In this document: piece by piece, positions 41,010-54,211 of the stretch | Position numbering within the stretch: the stretch's first letter is position 1 | Layout of the letters: each line of letters opens with the position of its first letter | Source of the DNA: Craspedostauros australis | Lineage: Eukaryota > Bacillariophyta > Bacillariophyceae > Mastogloiales > Achnanthaceae | Reading direction: 5' to 3' | DNA: 64,000 bases | Assembly: GCA_026770025.1 (NCBI GenBank) | Contig: JAMXDE010000016.1 | Location: forward strand, 1,660,160 to 1,724,159 | Notes under the pieces: generated by a model | Seen by the model: the letters and a program-made list of their open reading frames with translations, nothing else | Database searches by the model: none | What the model was told of the DNA's origin: nothing | Program-made: the position numbers and the translations under genes

Positions 41010-44000
41010 TCATTCGAATGTTCTCGATGTGTCAAGGTACGACTTCTCATGTTCACGTTGCAAGTCGGCCTTGATGTTCTTAGTGAATCCGTCGCTTGTG
41101 TTTTGCTCGGATTTGACGAAAATGATTTCGATGGTTTTGTTGATTACCATGTTCCTCACGTAGTGATGGCGCACGTCGATGTGCCGCGATCGTTGGGATG
41201 TTGATGTGTTCTTGGCGATGAAGATCGCTCCGATGTTGTCCACACGGACCTTGATCGGTGTCTTCACTGGGACGCCCACACTTTCGAGTAGCTGCACAAC
41301 GAAGAAGATTTCCTTTGCCGCTTTGGAAAGGGCAACGTATTCTGCTTCAGATGAGCTGAGTGTGACGGCCTTCTGTGCCTTGGATCGCCAAAGGGTTGGT
41401 ACCTTGCACAGGTATAGGATGAATCCCCCTACGCTGATTCTCGTGTTCTTGTCTCCTGCGTATTCGCTATCGCAGAAGAGCTCCATGTCCCAGCCGTCAT
41501 CGTCTGGACGCGCTGGATGGATCTTCAATCCATAGTCCTTTGTATCGATCACATACTTGATGATCCGATACATCTCCTTCATGGCGGCCTTCGTTGGCCC
41601 GATCAATACCTTGGAGAGTTCCCTCACAGGGTTCGCGATGTCTGGTCGCGAGTGCTTGATGAGGAAGAGTAGCATACCGACGCCTCGGCGGTATTCGGCA
41701 TGTTCTTCCGGTCCGACCTTCTGTAGTCCGTTATCTTCGGATGGTCGTACGATGATTTGACCCGGGGTTCCGGTGTCGCGTAACGCTGCATCTTCTCAAC
41801 CTTGGTTCCGAATTCTTCGATGAGATGTCGGATGAGGTGTGGTTGACGCAATGTCGCTCTAGTCTTGTCGTGGTTCAACTCGATGTTGCAGCTGAGGTAG
41901 TCTCCGAGTCCGCGCTCGATTGTCACCTTGAACTTGCTGCCTTGGATGTCTTTCAGGAATGTCTCCAGTGCCTTGGAGTCTCCGCAGCAGAAGCAATCGT
42001 CCATGTAGATGGCCACGATCATGCTTCCTTCGTTCGTCTTCCTGTAGAACAGGCACGGGTCTGCTGCGCTCTGTTCGAAGTTGATATTCTTGAGGGTCGA
42101 TACCAACATCTTGAACCATTGCCTGGCGCTCTGCACAAGTCCGTAGATTGGCTTGTGTAGGGTCAGGGCTTCGTCTGGTTGATGATCCATCCCATTGGGA
42201 CAGTTCATGTAGATCTCCTCGTCGAGGTCTCCGTGTAGGAATGCCGTTACGACATCGACGAGTGCGCAGTCCATCTTCTTGATCAGCATGATCACCATCA
42301 TGACCCGATAGGTCACGTCATGGATGACAGGTGAGTAATGCTCTTGGAAGTCCACTCCTGCGACTTGTGAATAGCTACATGCAACGAGCCGCGCTCGATG
42401 TGTGCCGTCACACTTCAGCTTGAAGACCCATTTGCACTTGCAGCATCTGCGGCCGCGTGGGATGGCGTCTCGTTTGATCTTGCTGTACACCTTGCGTGTA
42501 TCCATGGAGTCGAACTCCTTCTTGATGGCTGCTCGATATCCCTTTCGATGGATGGGATCTGGATGATTGAAGGCTCCATCGAATGTCGTTGGTTCGATGT
42601 GCTTATCTGGTTCTTTGTTCTGGTCCTGCATCGACAGTCCGATGTCGATCGCTGGTGATTCGGTAATGATTGCATTCATTCCGTACAGTCCTGTTGCGCT
42701 ATAGTGAGTGATCTCGATCTCTCCTTCATCCGTGATTTCTTCGTCATCTGTGGTTTCGTTGTTGGAGTCGTCGGTCACCTCGTCGTTGAGTTCATCACTA
42801 TCTTCATTGGATGATGACTTGTTCTCATATCCTTCTTTCTTTCGACCTCGTTCGTTGAAGTCTGCGAGCTCACACAGAGCTCTGGGAATGCTCTTCCCTG
42901 TAGTTGATTTGGGATTAGCTTCTCCCTTCCTGCCTCGTGCTTCGTGACGTCGGATCCTCTCCTTTCTAGCTATGTCACGCTTGCTTGGTTTACTTGGTGG
43001 AGGTCTGGATGGTGTGTCATGTGTAGACCTTGCCGGTGTGTTCGGAGGAGTGACGCCTGTGTCATCGTCGGCTTGGTCGCCGGATGATGTGATCTCGTCA
43101 TCCTCATGATTGGATTCACTCCGATCTTCCTCGTTGTCATGGACTAGTTGAGTCACTACTCCATCGTCCTCATTATCCTCATCGTCGCTGTCTGATAGGA
43201 TGTGATACCTGTTGCTGTCAGCGAAAGATACTCTCTTTGCATCTGATGTTTGACGCGTTGCCGTCTTTGGCGTTGCTCCCTTCCGTCCGATGGTTGTGAA
43301 GCCGTCTGCGTCCGTTGTTCCTGCTTCGTTGGATATGTTCGGTGCTGGTGCCCAGCCACGGAACTGTCCGTATGATTGGTTGAGCCACTTGATGTCGCGT
43401 GAGCAGATCAATGACTTGGTTGATGGTCTGTACATGTTGTAGACCCCTGATGCGTGTTGGTGTGCATAGCCGATGAACACCATCTCTTCTCCTCTATTCT
43501 TGAGCTTGGCGGTAATCCCGCTGTAGGTAGTCTTCACAACACCCACCTCTCCAAATGTGCGGAGTGCATCCGCGTATGGTGGATCGCTGCCGAAGAATTG
43601 GCGGTATGGTGACTCCTTCTGGTTCTTTGCTACGGTGATGTTGGCGATGGCGGTGGCAGTGCTCGCAGCTGCTGCCCACAGGCCATGTCTATACTCTTCG
43701 TCGAGTTGTGCTCCATTGAGCATGGAGCGGATCTTGGTGTAGAGGTACGCGAACTTCCGTTCTACTCTACCGTTCTGTTGCGGCGTGTTTGATGCCGTGA
43801 ATTCGAATTTCACGTTCAGTCCTGCATCGATGAGAATATCCTGCGTAGATTTGTTCTCTCCGCTGTTGTCTCCTCAGAAGATGATCTGTTGGTCACCTGT
43901 CTGTGACTTGATCGTTTGGATGAATCGTTTGATGTACCCTGATTGATCACTTTTGTTCTTGAGAAAGAAACTCCAGCAGTGATCTGTGCAGTCGTCCACG

Positions 44001-44440
44001 ATCAGGGTCCAGTAGCGTTTATCTTCAAAGCTTATGTGTTTAGTGTAACTAATGTCAATGAAGAGACGTTCGCCGCGGCGAGTCGCTCTCGGAATGGTTG
44101 CCTTCGGGATGTTCTTCACTCTTGCGTTCGCGACCGCGCAGTCGCGACATACCGGCATCTCGCCGATGATCTTCCATCCGTATTGGGCGGCTGTTCGCTT
44201 CATGGTCTCGAGTGGCGCGTGGCCGAGCATTCGATGCAAGTTCACTGCGCTGATCTCCTTGGATGGATTCTTGATGATGGCTGTGGAAGCCTTGTCATCG
44301 TCCGTTGGCATGATGGGATGCATCTGCACTCCCGTGATGAATCCGTTGGATGTGGGAAAGACTCGATCGAACACGATCTTCGTTCCGGATCCGTTGATGA
44401 TGTCCATCAGAATGCCGTTGCTACCAAGTTGGTAACCGTT
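41010..44440 (-). pseudogene. Copia Pol of B2: integrase, RT, RNase H
   Basis: Same order as in B1. TGA at 43874-43876 replaces the Arg codon before the integrase GDNS motif, a lesion B1 does not have. The next stretch (43813-41624) is open for 729 codons through the integrase end (QQNGRVERKF), the acidic linker, and RT with VDVVTAFLHG and YMDDC (about 42000). The -1 frameshift near 41760-41780 is identical in place to that of B1. RNase H then runs in the shifted frame (41675-41010) with SSSEAEYVALS, VDNIGAIFIAK and SDGFTKN. Confidence 0.9.
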
Positions 44441-46459
44441 CTACAGAGCCTTGTTCGTGGAGAAAAGGTTCACCGCCATTTTCGGTGTGTACTTCACATC
44501 ATCAAGCCGGATGATGTGGCCAGTGTTGTTTCGTTGCTTGACCTTCAAGCGAATGGATCCCATTTTGGGAGAGTCCAGCTTCGTGCTGTCTCCCACTTGG
44601 ACGAAGGACTTGACGTGCCGCACGTTGAAGAGAGCGGCGTCTGAATTGACGATGTGACACGAAGCTCCACTGTCGGCGAGCCAGGTGTCCTTGTTGACCT
44701 TGTCCTTGTGTCTGGTGCTTAGCTCGTGGAGCTGCTCCGTGGCTGCCGCAGCTATCTCGTCGTTGAAGCTGCCGTCGTCTTCATCTTCGTGAACTCCATC
44801 TTCGTTGTATGGATTATGGTAGTCCTCATCATCCATGTCGTCGCTTAGTAGTTCAGCGAAGTGCGCTGGCACTGTGCTGTTCCGATGTGATCCTGTGACT
44901 GGATCGAATGTGTTACTCGTGGTCGCTCACGCAGTAACACATGCATGCATCCTCCCAGGATATAATGCAGATCCGTCTCTGGGATCGTTTCTGTGTCTTC
45001 TGCTTCACTCATGGCCTCTTCAATGTCGCTATCGTTGGCCTCGTTGCCCATCTCAGCTCCGTCGCCGTATGGACCGATCAGGTCATTCGCGTTGAAGCAG
45101 CATTCGTAGCTCACTTCGCGTCTTGGATCCACCTCGTGGATGATGGGCTCCTCGCTGAGCCACTCCGGAACGATCTCATCGTCCTCCACTTCGTCGTCAC
45201 TCCTGACGTACTCGAAGTTATCGAAGAAGGAGTCTTCGATGTAGTTGTCGGACACCAACATGCAGAGCGGCATGTCCTTTGAAGAGAGTACCATCTCGTG
45301 CCCGCTCATGTCGTGTCCTTCCGTTGCCGCGTTGGCTTGTTCGTCGGTCTTCTTCTTTTCGTTGAACTTCTTCTTTCGGCACTCCGCCTCGCGATGTCCG
45401 AAGATGCCGCAGTAGTTGCACTTCCCGTTGAAGCCGCTTCCCTTGTTGCGATTGTTGTTGCGCTTCCCGTTCATCTTGTTGTTGTTGTTGTTTTTCTTGT
45501 TGTTCGATTTCTTGCGTTCTGGGCAATCGGCGGATCTGTGACCATACACACCACAGTTGTGACAGGTCCCCTTGAAGTTACCGGTGCTCGTGAAGCCGGT
45601 GTCGTTGCTCTTCGTGTTGCTGTCTTGGAAGTCGTCGACGTACGCTTTGCCTCCTTGGTGAGTGGCGTATGCAGTGCGGAGTACTCCTCTGACTGCGTTG
45701 ATGGTAACCAGTTCCGGATTGAACGTGAGTTGGTGTTGGAAGTTCACGATGTGAGTTCTGTACTCGCTGCTCACCGTGCTGAGGATCTGCATGATCATTT
45801 CCTCGTCCGTGATCTCGTATTTGACATCGTGGAGACGCGATCGTAGACCCTCGAGTCGCGTGATGTAGATGTCTGGGTCCGTGTCTCTCTTCATCTTTTC
45901 GTTGTTGAATTGGCGCTTGAGCTTGATCTTCGTCGCTGCATCGGATGGACGAAACTTCTCCGCGAGAACGTTCCACGCTACGTGTGGATCTCCTTCGGGG
46001 TAGTCGTCGGAGACGCACTGGTTGATGTACTGGATGGCCTGCTTGCCTTTTCCTTTCTCTACATCCATCATGAGGATCAGATCGCTGAAGCAGTCGCATC
46101 CCAGCTCGTAGATTTCCTCCATCGCTTCCTTGGCAACGTCGGTCGCTGCCGCGATTTCACTCACTGTTGGCACCTTGGTCTTCCCCAACATCACGTCTCT
46201 CGTCTTCTGTGCACGAGCGTATGCCTTCGCTTGGGACTCCCATGCGCTGTAGTCTTCCTGTTCACCACTGAACATCGGCGCCTTGATGCGTCGTTTGTTC
46301 ATGTTGGCTGATGTCGCCATGTTGAGTTGTTGTTTCGTTGTTGGTGCGCTCGCGCCCTTGATTTCCGTTTGTTTCTGTGTTGTCACTTTTTCGATTTTCG
46401 CTTGTTGTTGCGCGGAGATTGTTTTCGTCACAAATTCTCCTCCTGGTGGTGTCTCACTT
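44441..46459 (-). pseudogene. Copia Gag-protease of B2, truncated, deleted and frameshifted
   Basis: The first about 100 codons of Gag are missing because of element C. Both zinc knuckles (CHNCGVYGHRSADC and CNYCGIFGHREAEC) are intact. Relative to B1 about 470 bp are deleted at 44996-45006 (the region equal to 26040-26510 of B1), and near 44900 a frameshift separates Gag from protease LADSGAS (about 44665). It ends at TAG 44441-44443, the same codon as in B1. Confidence 0.88.
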
Positions 46460-46991
46460 TAATAGAGCCCAAACGTAATGGCTGTTGTCTTGTTGGCTGT
46501 TCTTTAGCTGTTGGCTGTAGAGGCTTGACTGGCAAGCGGGTCCGAACGAGAGTCTTCTGTTCCACAAGTAGTCAATTGAGAATACTGGTAGATGGTGAAG
46601 AAACGTGCGGATTATGAGATTAGTGCTATGGTTCTTCTCTTCGAGGGGAATCTCCTGTGGTGTCCTGTATGACAATGCGTGTGGGTTGTGTAGCCCAAGT
46701 ACCGTGGGTCGAGATCCGTCGTCTGGGTTCTGTGAGAGACAATGGGCGATGATGCTCGTTGTTGTGGCTTTGGTTCCGTGCGTCGGCGTTTTGGCGATGG
46801 TGGGTGTCAGAAACTTGGTTATCGGAACCCCATTGGTCCCCTGACACGAATTCCGAAGATCCGCTTCAAGGTTCTGGATCTGTCTCCAAACGTGGGGTTC
46901 GGCGAAGTGTCCATTCGACCTACTGGAATGCTGACGAGTCGGATGATTCGTAGTCTCTCTCGCTAAGGTGGTTACTAGTTTAGCTCTATTA
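46460..46991 (-). repeat. 3' LTR of C (532 bp)
   Basis: Plus-strand ends TAATAGAGC and GCTCTATTA. It is followed by CTCCCCTTCATCTCAC (minus-strand GATGAAGGGGAG), the polypurine tract at 46992-47007. 47008-47089 is short untranslated sequence. Confidence 0.8.
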
Positions 46992-47089
46992 CTCCCCTTC
47001 ATCTCACGTTGAAACGTGAGTTGACTGAAAGCAAGAAAGCTAATCGTAGTGTGGTTTGTTCCGCCGCCCAAGATGGCGGCGAGCGGGCT

Positions 47090-50000
47090 TCATTCGGGCT
47101 GTTCGTTGTTGACGTTGTAGCCGCGGCCTTGGAGGCGGATGGTGTGCATGAGTTCCAATGCCTTGTTCAACGAGGAGGTGATGCTGACCTGTTGAACCTG
47201 GTTGATGTGGTCAAACCCTCCGCGGAAAAGGATGTCGGCGAGAGCTTGGATGACCGGGGAAGTCCTGTTGTCGTTTTGGAGGGCGGCCCTGATTTGGGCG
47301 GTGGGGTCATGAGGCATCCGGAACATGGATGGTTGCATCGTCGCCGGTCCATGGTTGCTGGACATGATGTACCCAGATCGAAGACGTCGGGGCGACGGGT
47401 ATGCGATCGCTGGTCGGGGCTCCGTTCGGGCCCTCTTGTTAGCGTTGCTGGTCTCCGGAGTGTTGGGTGTCGATGGCAGGGGATGGTTCAAGACGGGGAA
47501 ACTGCGGGTGTTGGCGTTCGCATCCTCATTGTGGTTCGCAGGTGCCGGGTACGCGGTTGCTATCGGCACGTCATCATCGGTTGGCCCCTCCGGTGGTGTA
47601 GGGACCTCTGGTTGCTCATCCTGGGTTGTGGGAGGCATCGGCTCTGCTGCATCGGGAGGATTCTCCGCGGCCGTGGTGGGAGCTCCTTTCGCGTTGATGG
47701 TCCCACTCGTGGTTTTCTTGGCGGACCTGACCTGTTTGATCGTCTTGATTCTTGACATTCCCGAGGAAACGGTTGAATCCTCAGATTCATCGAAGAGCCC
47801 CTTTCTCTTGGGGCGGTTGTTTTGCTTGCTGCTGGCTCCAGAGGAGGGTCGTCGCGATGCTTGGTTCCGGTTGATTGAGTTGCCTTCTGGTCGGTAGATG
47901 GACCCAGAATCGTCACTGTCGCCGGGCTCTGGGACGGACGCACTGTCCACGGAATGGTCGGTTGGGATCACGGGCTTTGGTCGTACCTTGTCGGTGTACC
48001 CTTGTCCATCTCGCGTGGCTGTCAAGATTTTGGACGCCGGTGATGGTCGTGAGGATCGTCTGATGGGGGGTCTGGGATGGCTGATTACCGCTCCATTTGC
48101 GATCTCTGCTTCCACGTCAATCACGCCTTCTGAGCCCTGCGATTCTTGATCTCCATCGCGGTACGCCTCTGATTCAGATTCCTGATGGCTGGCTTCTTCT
48201 GCGGTCATCTTTTCATCGAAGTATCCGTCAGGGATCTCATCCAGGAACCTGCCTTCTGGTGTCTCTCCCACTTCGAGACTGGGGCGGGTGTCTTCGAGGG
48301 ATGGTATTCCGTCGACCATGTCATCCTCATCGGTAGGGGGAAAAGGCTCGTTCGCGAGTGCTTTCTTCTCTCGTACAAGGTTGATGGCGAGGGTGTCGCT
48401 TTGTTTTCGGACCATTCGTGCCTTCCTTGCGTGTGCGAGGATGATTGGGATCCGGTTCTTCCTCACCTTGAAAAAGTGGCATATGGATGGCTTCCGCATG
48501 GTTGCGCGGAACTCGTCGGGTGGTTCGCCCCATGCGCCGTCCTGGGCGGGGTAGAAGCACTGGCCATCGGCTATGGCGATGCTGAGGACCTCGGTGGTTT
48601 GGAGGTTGTTATCCAGGTATTCAGAGAGGGTGAGGGGGTAGATGGATTGTTTCTCTACGTGGGAAATACGGCCGGCTGGTGTGTTATCGTTTCCCTTCGT
48701 GCAGAAGATTCGGACTCTGCGGCCACTGTATCCGACGACGATTCCTTGGAAGGGTCCCTTCTTTCCTGCGGGATATAGCACCCTGGATCCGGGGACGGGG
48801 CATTGAATGCCGTCGTAGAACGGGGTGTACTTTGGGAATGTCATCTTGCGTGTCCTCGTCTGGAATGGGGAGAGGTTGTGTCTGGGGCCCTGGTTGTGGC
48901 GGCTCCGTTTTTGTGGTGAAAGCATGTTCATGTCGCGGAATGCAATAGAGGGTGCGGTCGCGTTCCGTGCCAGGTCTTCTTGGAGGTCAGCAATCAACAT
49001 GTCACACCTGTACGTTTCGTGCTCAGGTGTGACGAAAACCCGAGGTGCCAGGCCCGTGTGGAAGGAAGTTTCACAGTTACCTTCTGTGATGGCTGGCATG
49101 GTGGCTCCAGGTGGTGGTTTCCGGAACTTGGTCGATGTGGCGACGTGTGATTGGTTCCTTGGCATGATGGGTCCTGTCTCCAGCATGTCTCTTGGGTAGT
49201 AGAGGACGTCGCTTCCACATGAGGGGTTGATGCTCGAGAATGTGCTGAATTCGTCGGTGAGGGCTGATGGTGGTGTGTCGCCACGCCGGATCAAGAATTT
49301 GTCGGTTGGCGCGCCAGCTGGCTCGTGGTTCTGATTCGTGGTACGGTTGTCGGTCATGTCGTATACGACACTGGAATTCCGCGTCTGTTGGCGGTTGGGC
49401 GAGGCCGGTGTGCTCTTGGTGCGCTTGATGGTTCTGGGTGATTTCCTTTGTGCCATTTCGAGGGGGTTCGGTTTTCGTTGGGTTCTGGTTAGCCGAAGGG
49501 TTTTTGATGTCGGGCTGTATTTCATGGAGGTCTGTTGGTACCTTGCCATGTTCACGCTCATAGTGTGTTCTTCCTTCGGTGGTGATGGTTCTTGCGTCTC
49601 CGTGGCCATTATATCGGGATCATCGTCTGCTCTGGTCATCCTGCTCTTTGTTATGGCTTGTGATATGGTTTCGCTGTGGTATCCGGACTCATGGATTGAG
49701 TTCCGGAATATCGTTCTCGACGTGATGTGGTGGAATGGTGTTTTGGAAAGGGGCTTGGTGAGTATGTCGGCGATGTTGTCGACTGACGCAATGTGGGCGA
49801 ACACGATGATTCCAGCGGCGATGCATTCCCGGATTTGGTGAAAGGCCAATGAGCAGTGTTTCTTCTTCAGCGTTGAGGATGGAACCGTAGTATTGAGTAC
49901 CACCGCTTTGTTGTCTCCGAGCATGATTGCGGGTCCGTCGATGGGGACTCCGAGGTCTCTCAGCATGTAGCGCAGACCTGTGACCGCCTCGGTAGCTATC

Positions 50001-50690
50001 CTGGCGGCTACCAATTCGGATCCGTAGGTGGATGTCTCCACTGTGTTCTGTCGCTTGCAGATGGTTTTGACGATGGTGTTGTTGATCAGTAGAACCACGC
50101 CCGTCATTGATTTCCGTGTGACCTGGTCATGGCCATGGTCGGCGTCCACGTAACACGTGATTTGAACCGGTTTCCCTTTTGGTGTTGGTACTGATACGGG
50201 GTTGACCTCTGATGCGGTGGGGTAGGATTCTCTCCAATGGCTTGAGAGGGTGGTGTCGATGTTCGTGTGGTCCACTGGGTTGGGGTCGCAGAGGATGGCT
50301 CCCCTTTCTCGACCTTTGAGGTATCCAATGATACGTTGGATGGTCAAGAGGTGTCCTTCCCTTGGTGCCATGGCGAACCGTGCCATCGTCGTCGTGGCGT
50401 ATTGGATGTCCAGCCTCCCGAGGGTCACGACCCAATTGAGGCAACCCAGTATCGATCGGTAGGTCCTGGCGTCTTCAGCGCTTGTGAAGTCCGAGGTGTC
50501 GCTTTCTGGGTGGCAGGCCTCTACCATGGGGGTGGATGCCTTCGGGATTGTCTTCCCTACTAGTTGCTCCACTCGTTTGATGACGTTTCCGATATACGTC
50601 TGGGCCAAGAGTCCGATGTTGACTCCCCTGTCCTTCCAGTTCTTGGGAAGGTCGACGATGTTCCCGCCAAGGTAGTATTCTGGTCACCGC
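47090..50690 (-). CDS. C Pol end: RT tail, RNase H and an 850-aa C-terminal extension
   Basis: This frame enters from RT after a frameshift near 50690 (GGNIVDLPKNWKDRG) and is then unbroken to TGA at 47090. RT thumb and linker are followed by RNase H (CYVDADHGHD, STYGSELVAAR, LGDNKAV, ADILTKPL) ending near 49720. About 850 further codons follow, mostly Ser/Pro/Asp-rich and disordered. One compact block at about 48830-48630 (PGSRVLYPAGKKGPFQGIVVG...RVRIFCTKG) has the look of an SH3-like (Tudor or chromo-barrel) fold, and a short C-terminal helical region (QALADILFRGG...LNKALELMHTI) ends it. Copia polyproteins normally end at RNase H. The function of the tail is unknown; chromatin contact is a guess. 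Confidence 0.8.
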
Positions 50691-52428
50691 ATTGCTTCAT
50701 GGTGTACCGTTTCTTGAGGTCGTCGATGATTGGGATGGGGTCCTTACTGAAGACCAGTACGTCATCCACGTATGTGGTGATCATCTCGTAGTGGTCGTCG
50801 GCTTCTCGGGTGTAGATGTCATTGTCGGCCTTGGAGGGTAGGAATCCCATGGTTCGGAGGGTGTCCGCGAAGTGTTCGTGAAACCTCGCACTTGATGTCC
50901 TCAGGCCGTAGAGTCCCTTTTGGATGATGAGGGGTTTGCCTTCGAGGTTACCAAATTCAGGGCCTGCTCGGATGTAGCATTTCTCGAGGGTGTCGGCGTA
51001 TAGGAACGCGTTCCCTACGTCGCCGGCGTATGCTCTCAGTCCGTTGGCTGCTGCGATGGCGAAGGCGATTCGGATGGTGTCTGATGCTACCACCCCTGAG
51101 TATACGTCTTCGGTTGGTGGGGATGTCTTGTTCCCGTTTGCCACCAGTCTTGCCTTTCGACGTAGGTCGAACTTCACGTCGTAGACGATGTGGTATGGGA
51201 TCTTGGTGTACCCATCGAGTGCTTCGTTCGGTCTTGGTTGTCTGAAGGTCCCCAACCGTTTGATCTGGTCCAGTTCCTTGTTGATGGCTTTGCTCCAGAG
51301 TCCGTTTCCGTTGAGCCTGTCGATAGCCATGGCGTGTTTCAGGCTGTTGGGTACCAGGGTGCCGAACTTGTACTTGTTTCCTGGGCGGTGGTTTGCCAGT
51401 TTGGTGGCTAGCATTGATCGCATGTGCTGGTTCCTTGCTCTGTGGAGTTCCACCCATTCGAACCCTTTCTGGTCCTGTAGGCGGTTCTGCTCGGTGTATT
51501 CGATGATGATGTCTGGCTGTTGGGCCCTTAGGTCTCCCATCCTGCACCATGATCGCATTCCGTTCATCCATAGGATCTCTAGGATTGCTTCGGTGGTCCC
51601 GTCCTCTCGTGTCTCGTGGTGGTGACGAGTGATTCCCTTTGCCTTCCAGTTGAGGTTCCTTCCATCGAGGATGAAGTTGTCTCTTTCGGTGTACTGGTCA
51701 CATTGGGCCAGGTATGCGAGTTGGTTGACTTCTGTTGCCGTGAGGTTGCAGGCAAAGGAGATGGATGTCGTGTCCCATGGGATGTTCGTGTTGCACCCTG
51801 GTGGGTTCTGCCTCGGGTTCCCTGGATGGTTTGTTAGGGTGGGTACCCTTTGCGGTGGCGCGGTGTTCACGCCTGTCGTGACTGGATCCGCTGCGATGGT
51901 CTGGATTATGGATCTGATCGTTCCATGGACGATGTTCTTCCATGGGATGCCTTTCTTGGTACCTGTTGACAAAACAGATCGTTTGTTTTGCTTGGTCCTC
52001 TTATTCCCTCCCCTTTCTTCGGGGCCGTCATCCATGCGTTGGTATGATGGTGGTCCCGACGAACATGGAAGGTACGAAGATCCTGGGTCAGAGTCTCCCC
52101 TGTCTGGCGTATCGCGGTTCGTTCGCGGTTTGTTTTTCTCGGTGGCACGCGTCGTGGGCGTCTTCGCTGTCCGTTTGGTTAGCGTTTGGGATCGGGTGAC
52201 GGGTCCTGTGTTCCGTGCCTCCCCTGAATCAGGGATCCCGGTGGGGTCGCGTTGGTTTGTCGGTCTTGTTCTCCCATGCCCGCGGGTGTGTCGTCTTGGC
52301 AGTCGCTGCATACCCTCTTTTAGGTGGGATCTTGGTCTTCCATCCTTGTGGGGTACCGGACAGTTCCAGTGGGGTCCGTGTGCTGGGGTTGTCCGCCTCG
52401 GGGTCCATGTCTTGGTCGAAGGTGACAC
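50560..52428 (-). pseudogene. C Pol middle: linker and reverse transcriptase
   Basis: The useful part begins near 52250 after a frameshift from the integrase frame. A basic Thr/Arg-rich linker is followed by RT with KAINKELDQIKRLGTF, DVKFDLRRKARLVANG, GDVGNAFLYAD, KGLYGLRTSSARFHEHF and TTYVDDVLVF (about 50775), a normal catalytic YVDD. The frame goes wrong near 50690 and the last 40 codons of the ORF are out of phase. Confidence 0.85.
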
Positions 52429-54211
52429 GCCTGTTGTTGTTTATACCCTTCCTGAAGGGGCGGACCACGCTTCGTACCAGTACACGTCGGGATTCGTCAT
52501 CCAGCACGTGGTAGGTGAGGAAATCCCCATGGGACTCTGCCACGCCGAGCCAGTATCCTGACTTCTCCTTCGAGTTCGGGAAGGTAGCGTTGGGGTCATG
52601 GTACAAGACCTTCTCGTAGAATTGGAAAGTCAAGAGCGCAGAGATGTCGACGGTCTCTCCGTGTCGTACGGTGTATGGGATTGCGTATCGTAGGGACGGG
52701 TCTGATGTGTGGTTGTGCACGTAGCACATGTATCGGAAAGCGTGGAACCATGCTTTTGGTGGTGCCCCTGTCCGATCAATGAGTGTCGTGACACATCGCT
52801 TCATGTACAGGATGGCGTTGTGCTCGGCCGGGTTCTGTTGCTGATTGTGCGGTTCTGTCAGCCTTGATTTGATGTGGAGGTCCCTAAGAAGCTTGAGGAC
52901 CTTCTCTCCGGTCTGTTCCTTCGCGTTGTCGCTGTGGAAGGCCCATGGTGCTCCCTCTGTCCTGATGAAATCCTGGAAGGCGACGAAAACTCCTTCTTTC
53001 TTCTTCAGGCCATATGCGTTGATCATGTGGGAGGATGTCCCGTAGAAGATTTGTGCCATGGAGTATCCGTCTCCAAAAGACTTGACGTTGGAGAATATGG
53101 TGTCCGTCGCCACGATCTCCCGGATTCGTTGTCGTCGCATCCACTCGAATCTGGACTTCTTGTGCCTTCGCATAGGGTAAGTGATCACTGCCCGCATGAG
53201 TTGTGTGGTTCTGGCAAGGGTCTGTTTGATCACGTGCGTGGGCAGGTACCCGAGGTACGGTCGGATCTTGTGAAGATCGATGGACTTCCATTTGGCTCGG
53301 AAAGGGAACCCTTGGTGGCTGTACTCGGTCATAGCTTCCGCAGGGTGTCGGTCCATGGTGTCCATGGGATTGTCCTTTCCCGGATCATCGATCCCGACGG
53401 GGTTCTCGCATTTGGTGTGCCCATGGTATTCAGGTGCGCTTCGTGGGTCTCCTCGGAGGGTGTCAGCGCGCGTTGCCTTGGTCACGCCGATTTCGTTGGG
53501 GATGCGAAATGTTTCCCGATTGCTCTGGAACGCCGGTTCGGATCCTACCGAGTGTAAGGATGAGACGACGCTGTCTGCCTCGTCATCCGGATCTGATACC
53601 TTTGTCGATGGAACGTTGGTTGACTCGGTGTATCCCTTTTGGTCCGTTCCTACCGCGTTAGCCTCGCGATCGATGCCCAGCTCCCTGTATAGGTGGTCGA
53701 TGTCTCCCGCGGAGAGATTGTCCACCATGTCGAAAAGGGTGCCTTGGATCGAGATGGCAGTGTCGGTAGCCGATTTCGCGAATGTTACCGTGTCAATTGC
53801 ATGTGTCATTCCGATGAGCTCCTCGAGACTTAGAGTATCAAGGAATGCGTCCACCTTGGGGTACTCCTCGTGTACACGGTTGGGCTCTCCTGCGGCGTGC
53901 TCGACTGGGTGACGGGCGTTGGGTTCCATGGGTTCTCGTCCTTCCATGGGATCATCCGGGATACCGTCCTTGGTCTGGCGTGTCCCGGGTTCCATGGGAT
54001 CCTTCGATGCGTTGTGGGCGCTTGAATCCATCGCTCCAGCGTCATGCGGTGCATCAGGTTGGTCATTCCAGTCGACTACCTTGTCTCCTCCGATTGGGTC
54101 CCTGGTAAGGAAGCAACCCATGGGCACGTTGCATATGTGTCCTCCTTGGTGATCTGAAGGGTTCCATCCTTGCTTTGGGGTGATGTCATAGGTGGGCAGA
54201 TCCTCATCGTC
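52229..54211 (-). pseudogene. C Pol start: integrase
   Basis: In the same frame as the Gag-protease ORF but after TAG 54212-54214. An acidic spacer of about 230 codons is followed by integrase with ATDTIFSN (about 53100), FHSDNAKEQ (about 52925) and QQNPAEHN (about 52825), the DDE triad, and the C-terminal GYWLGVAESHGDFLTYHVLDD region. The integrase zinc part is not obvious (RPYLGYLPTHVIKQTLARTTQ occupies its place). It ends out of phase at 52229. Confidence 0.82.

Larger units (their letters stand above)
40203..46459 (-). mobile_element. Copia element B2, 5' end removed by C
   Basis: Second copy of family B on the minus strand: 3' LTR 40203-40989, polyprotein 41010-46431 and no 5' LTR within the window. 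Similarity to B1 stops inside Gag at 46459/46460, where the LTR of element C begins. The missing part (Gag start, leader, 5' LTR) should lie to the right of C and D, outside the window. Confidence 0.9.

Noticed and set aside
46460-46884. A shorter, 425-bp LTR for C ending at the point where the two copies stop matching
   Set aside because: The right copy is cut by D. The left copy continues to 46991, where a 9-bp inverted match to the LTR start and a polypurine tract are found.
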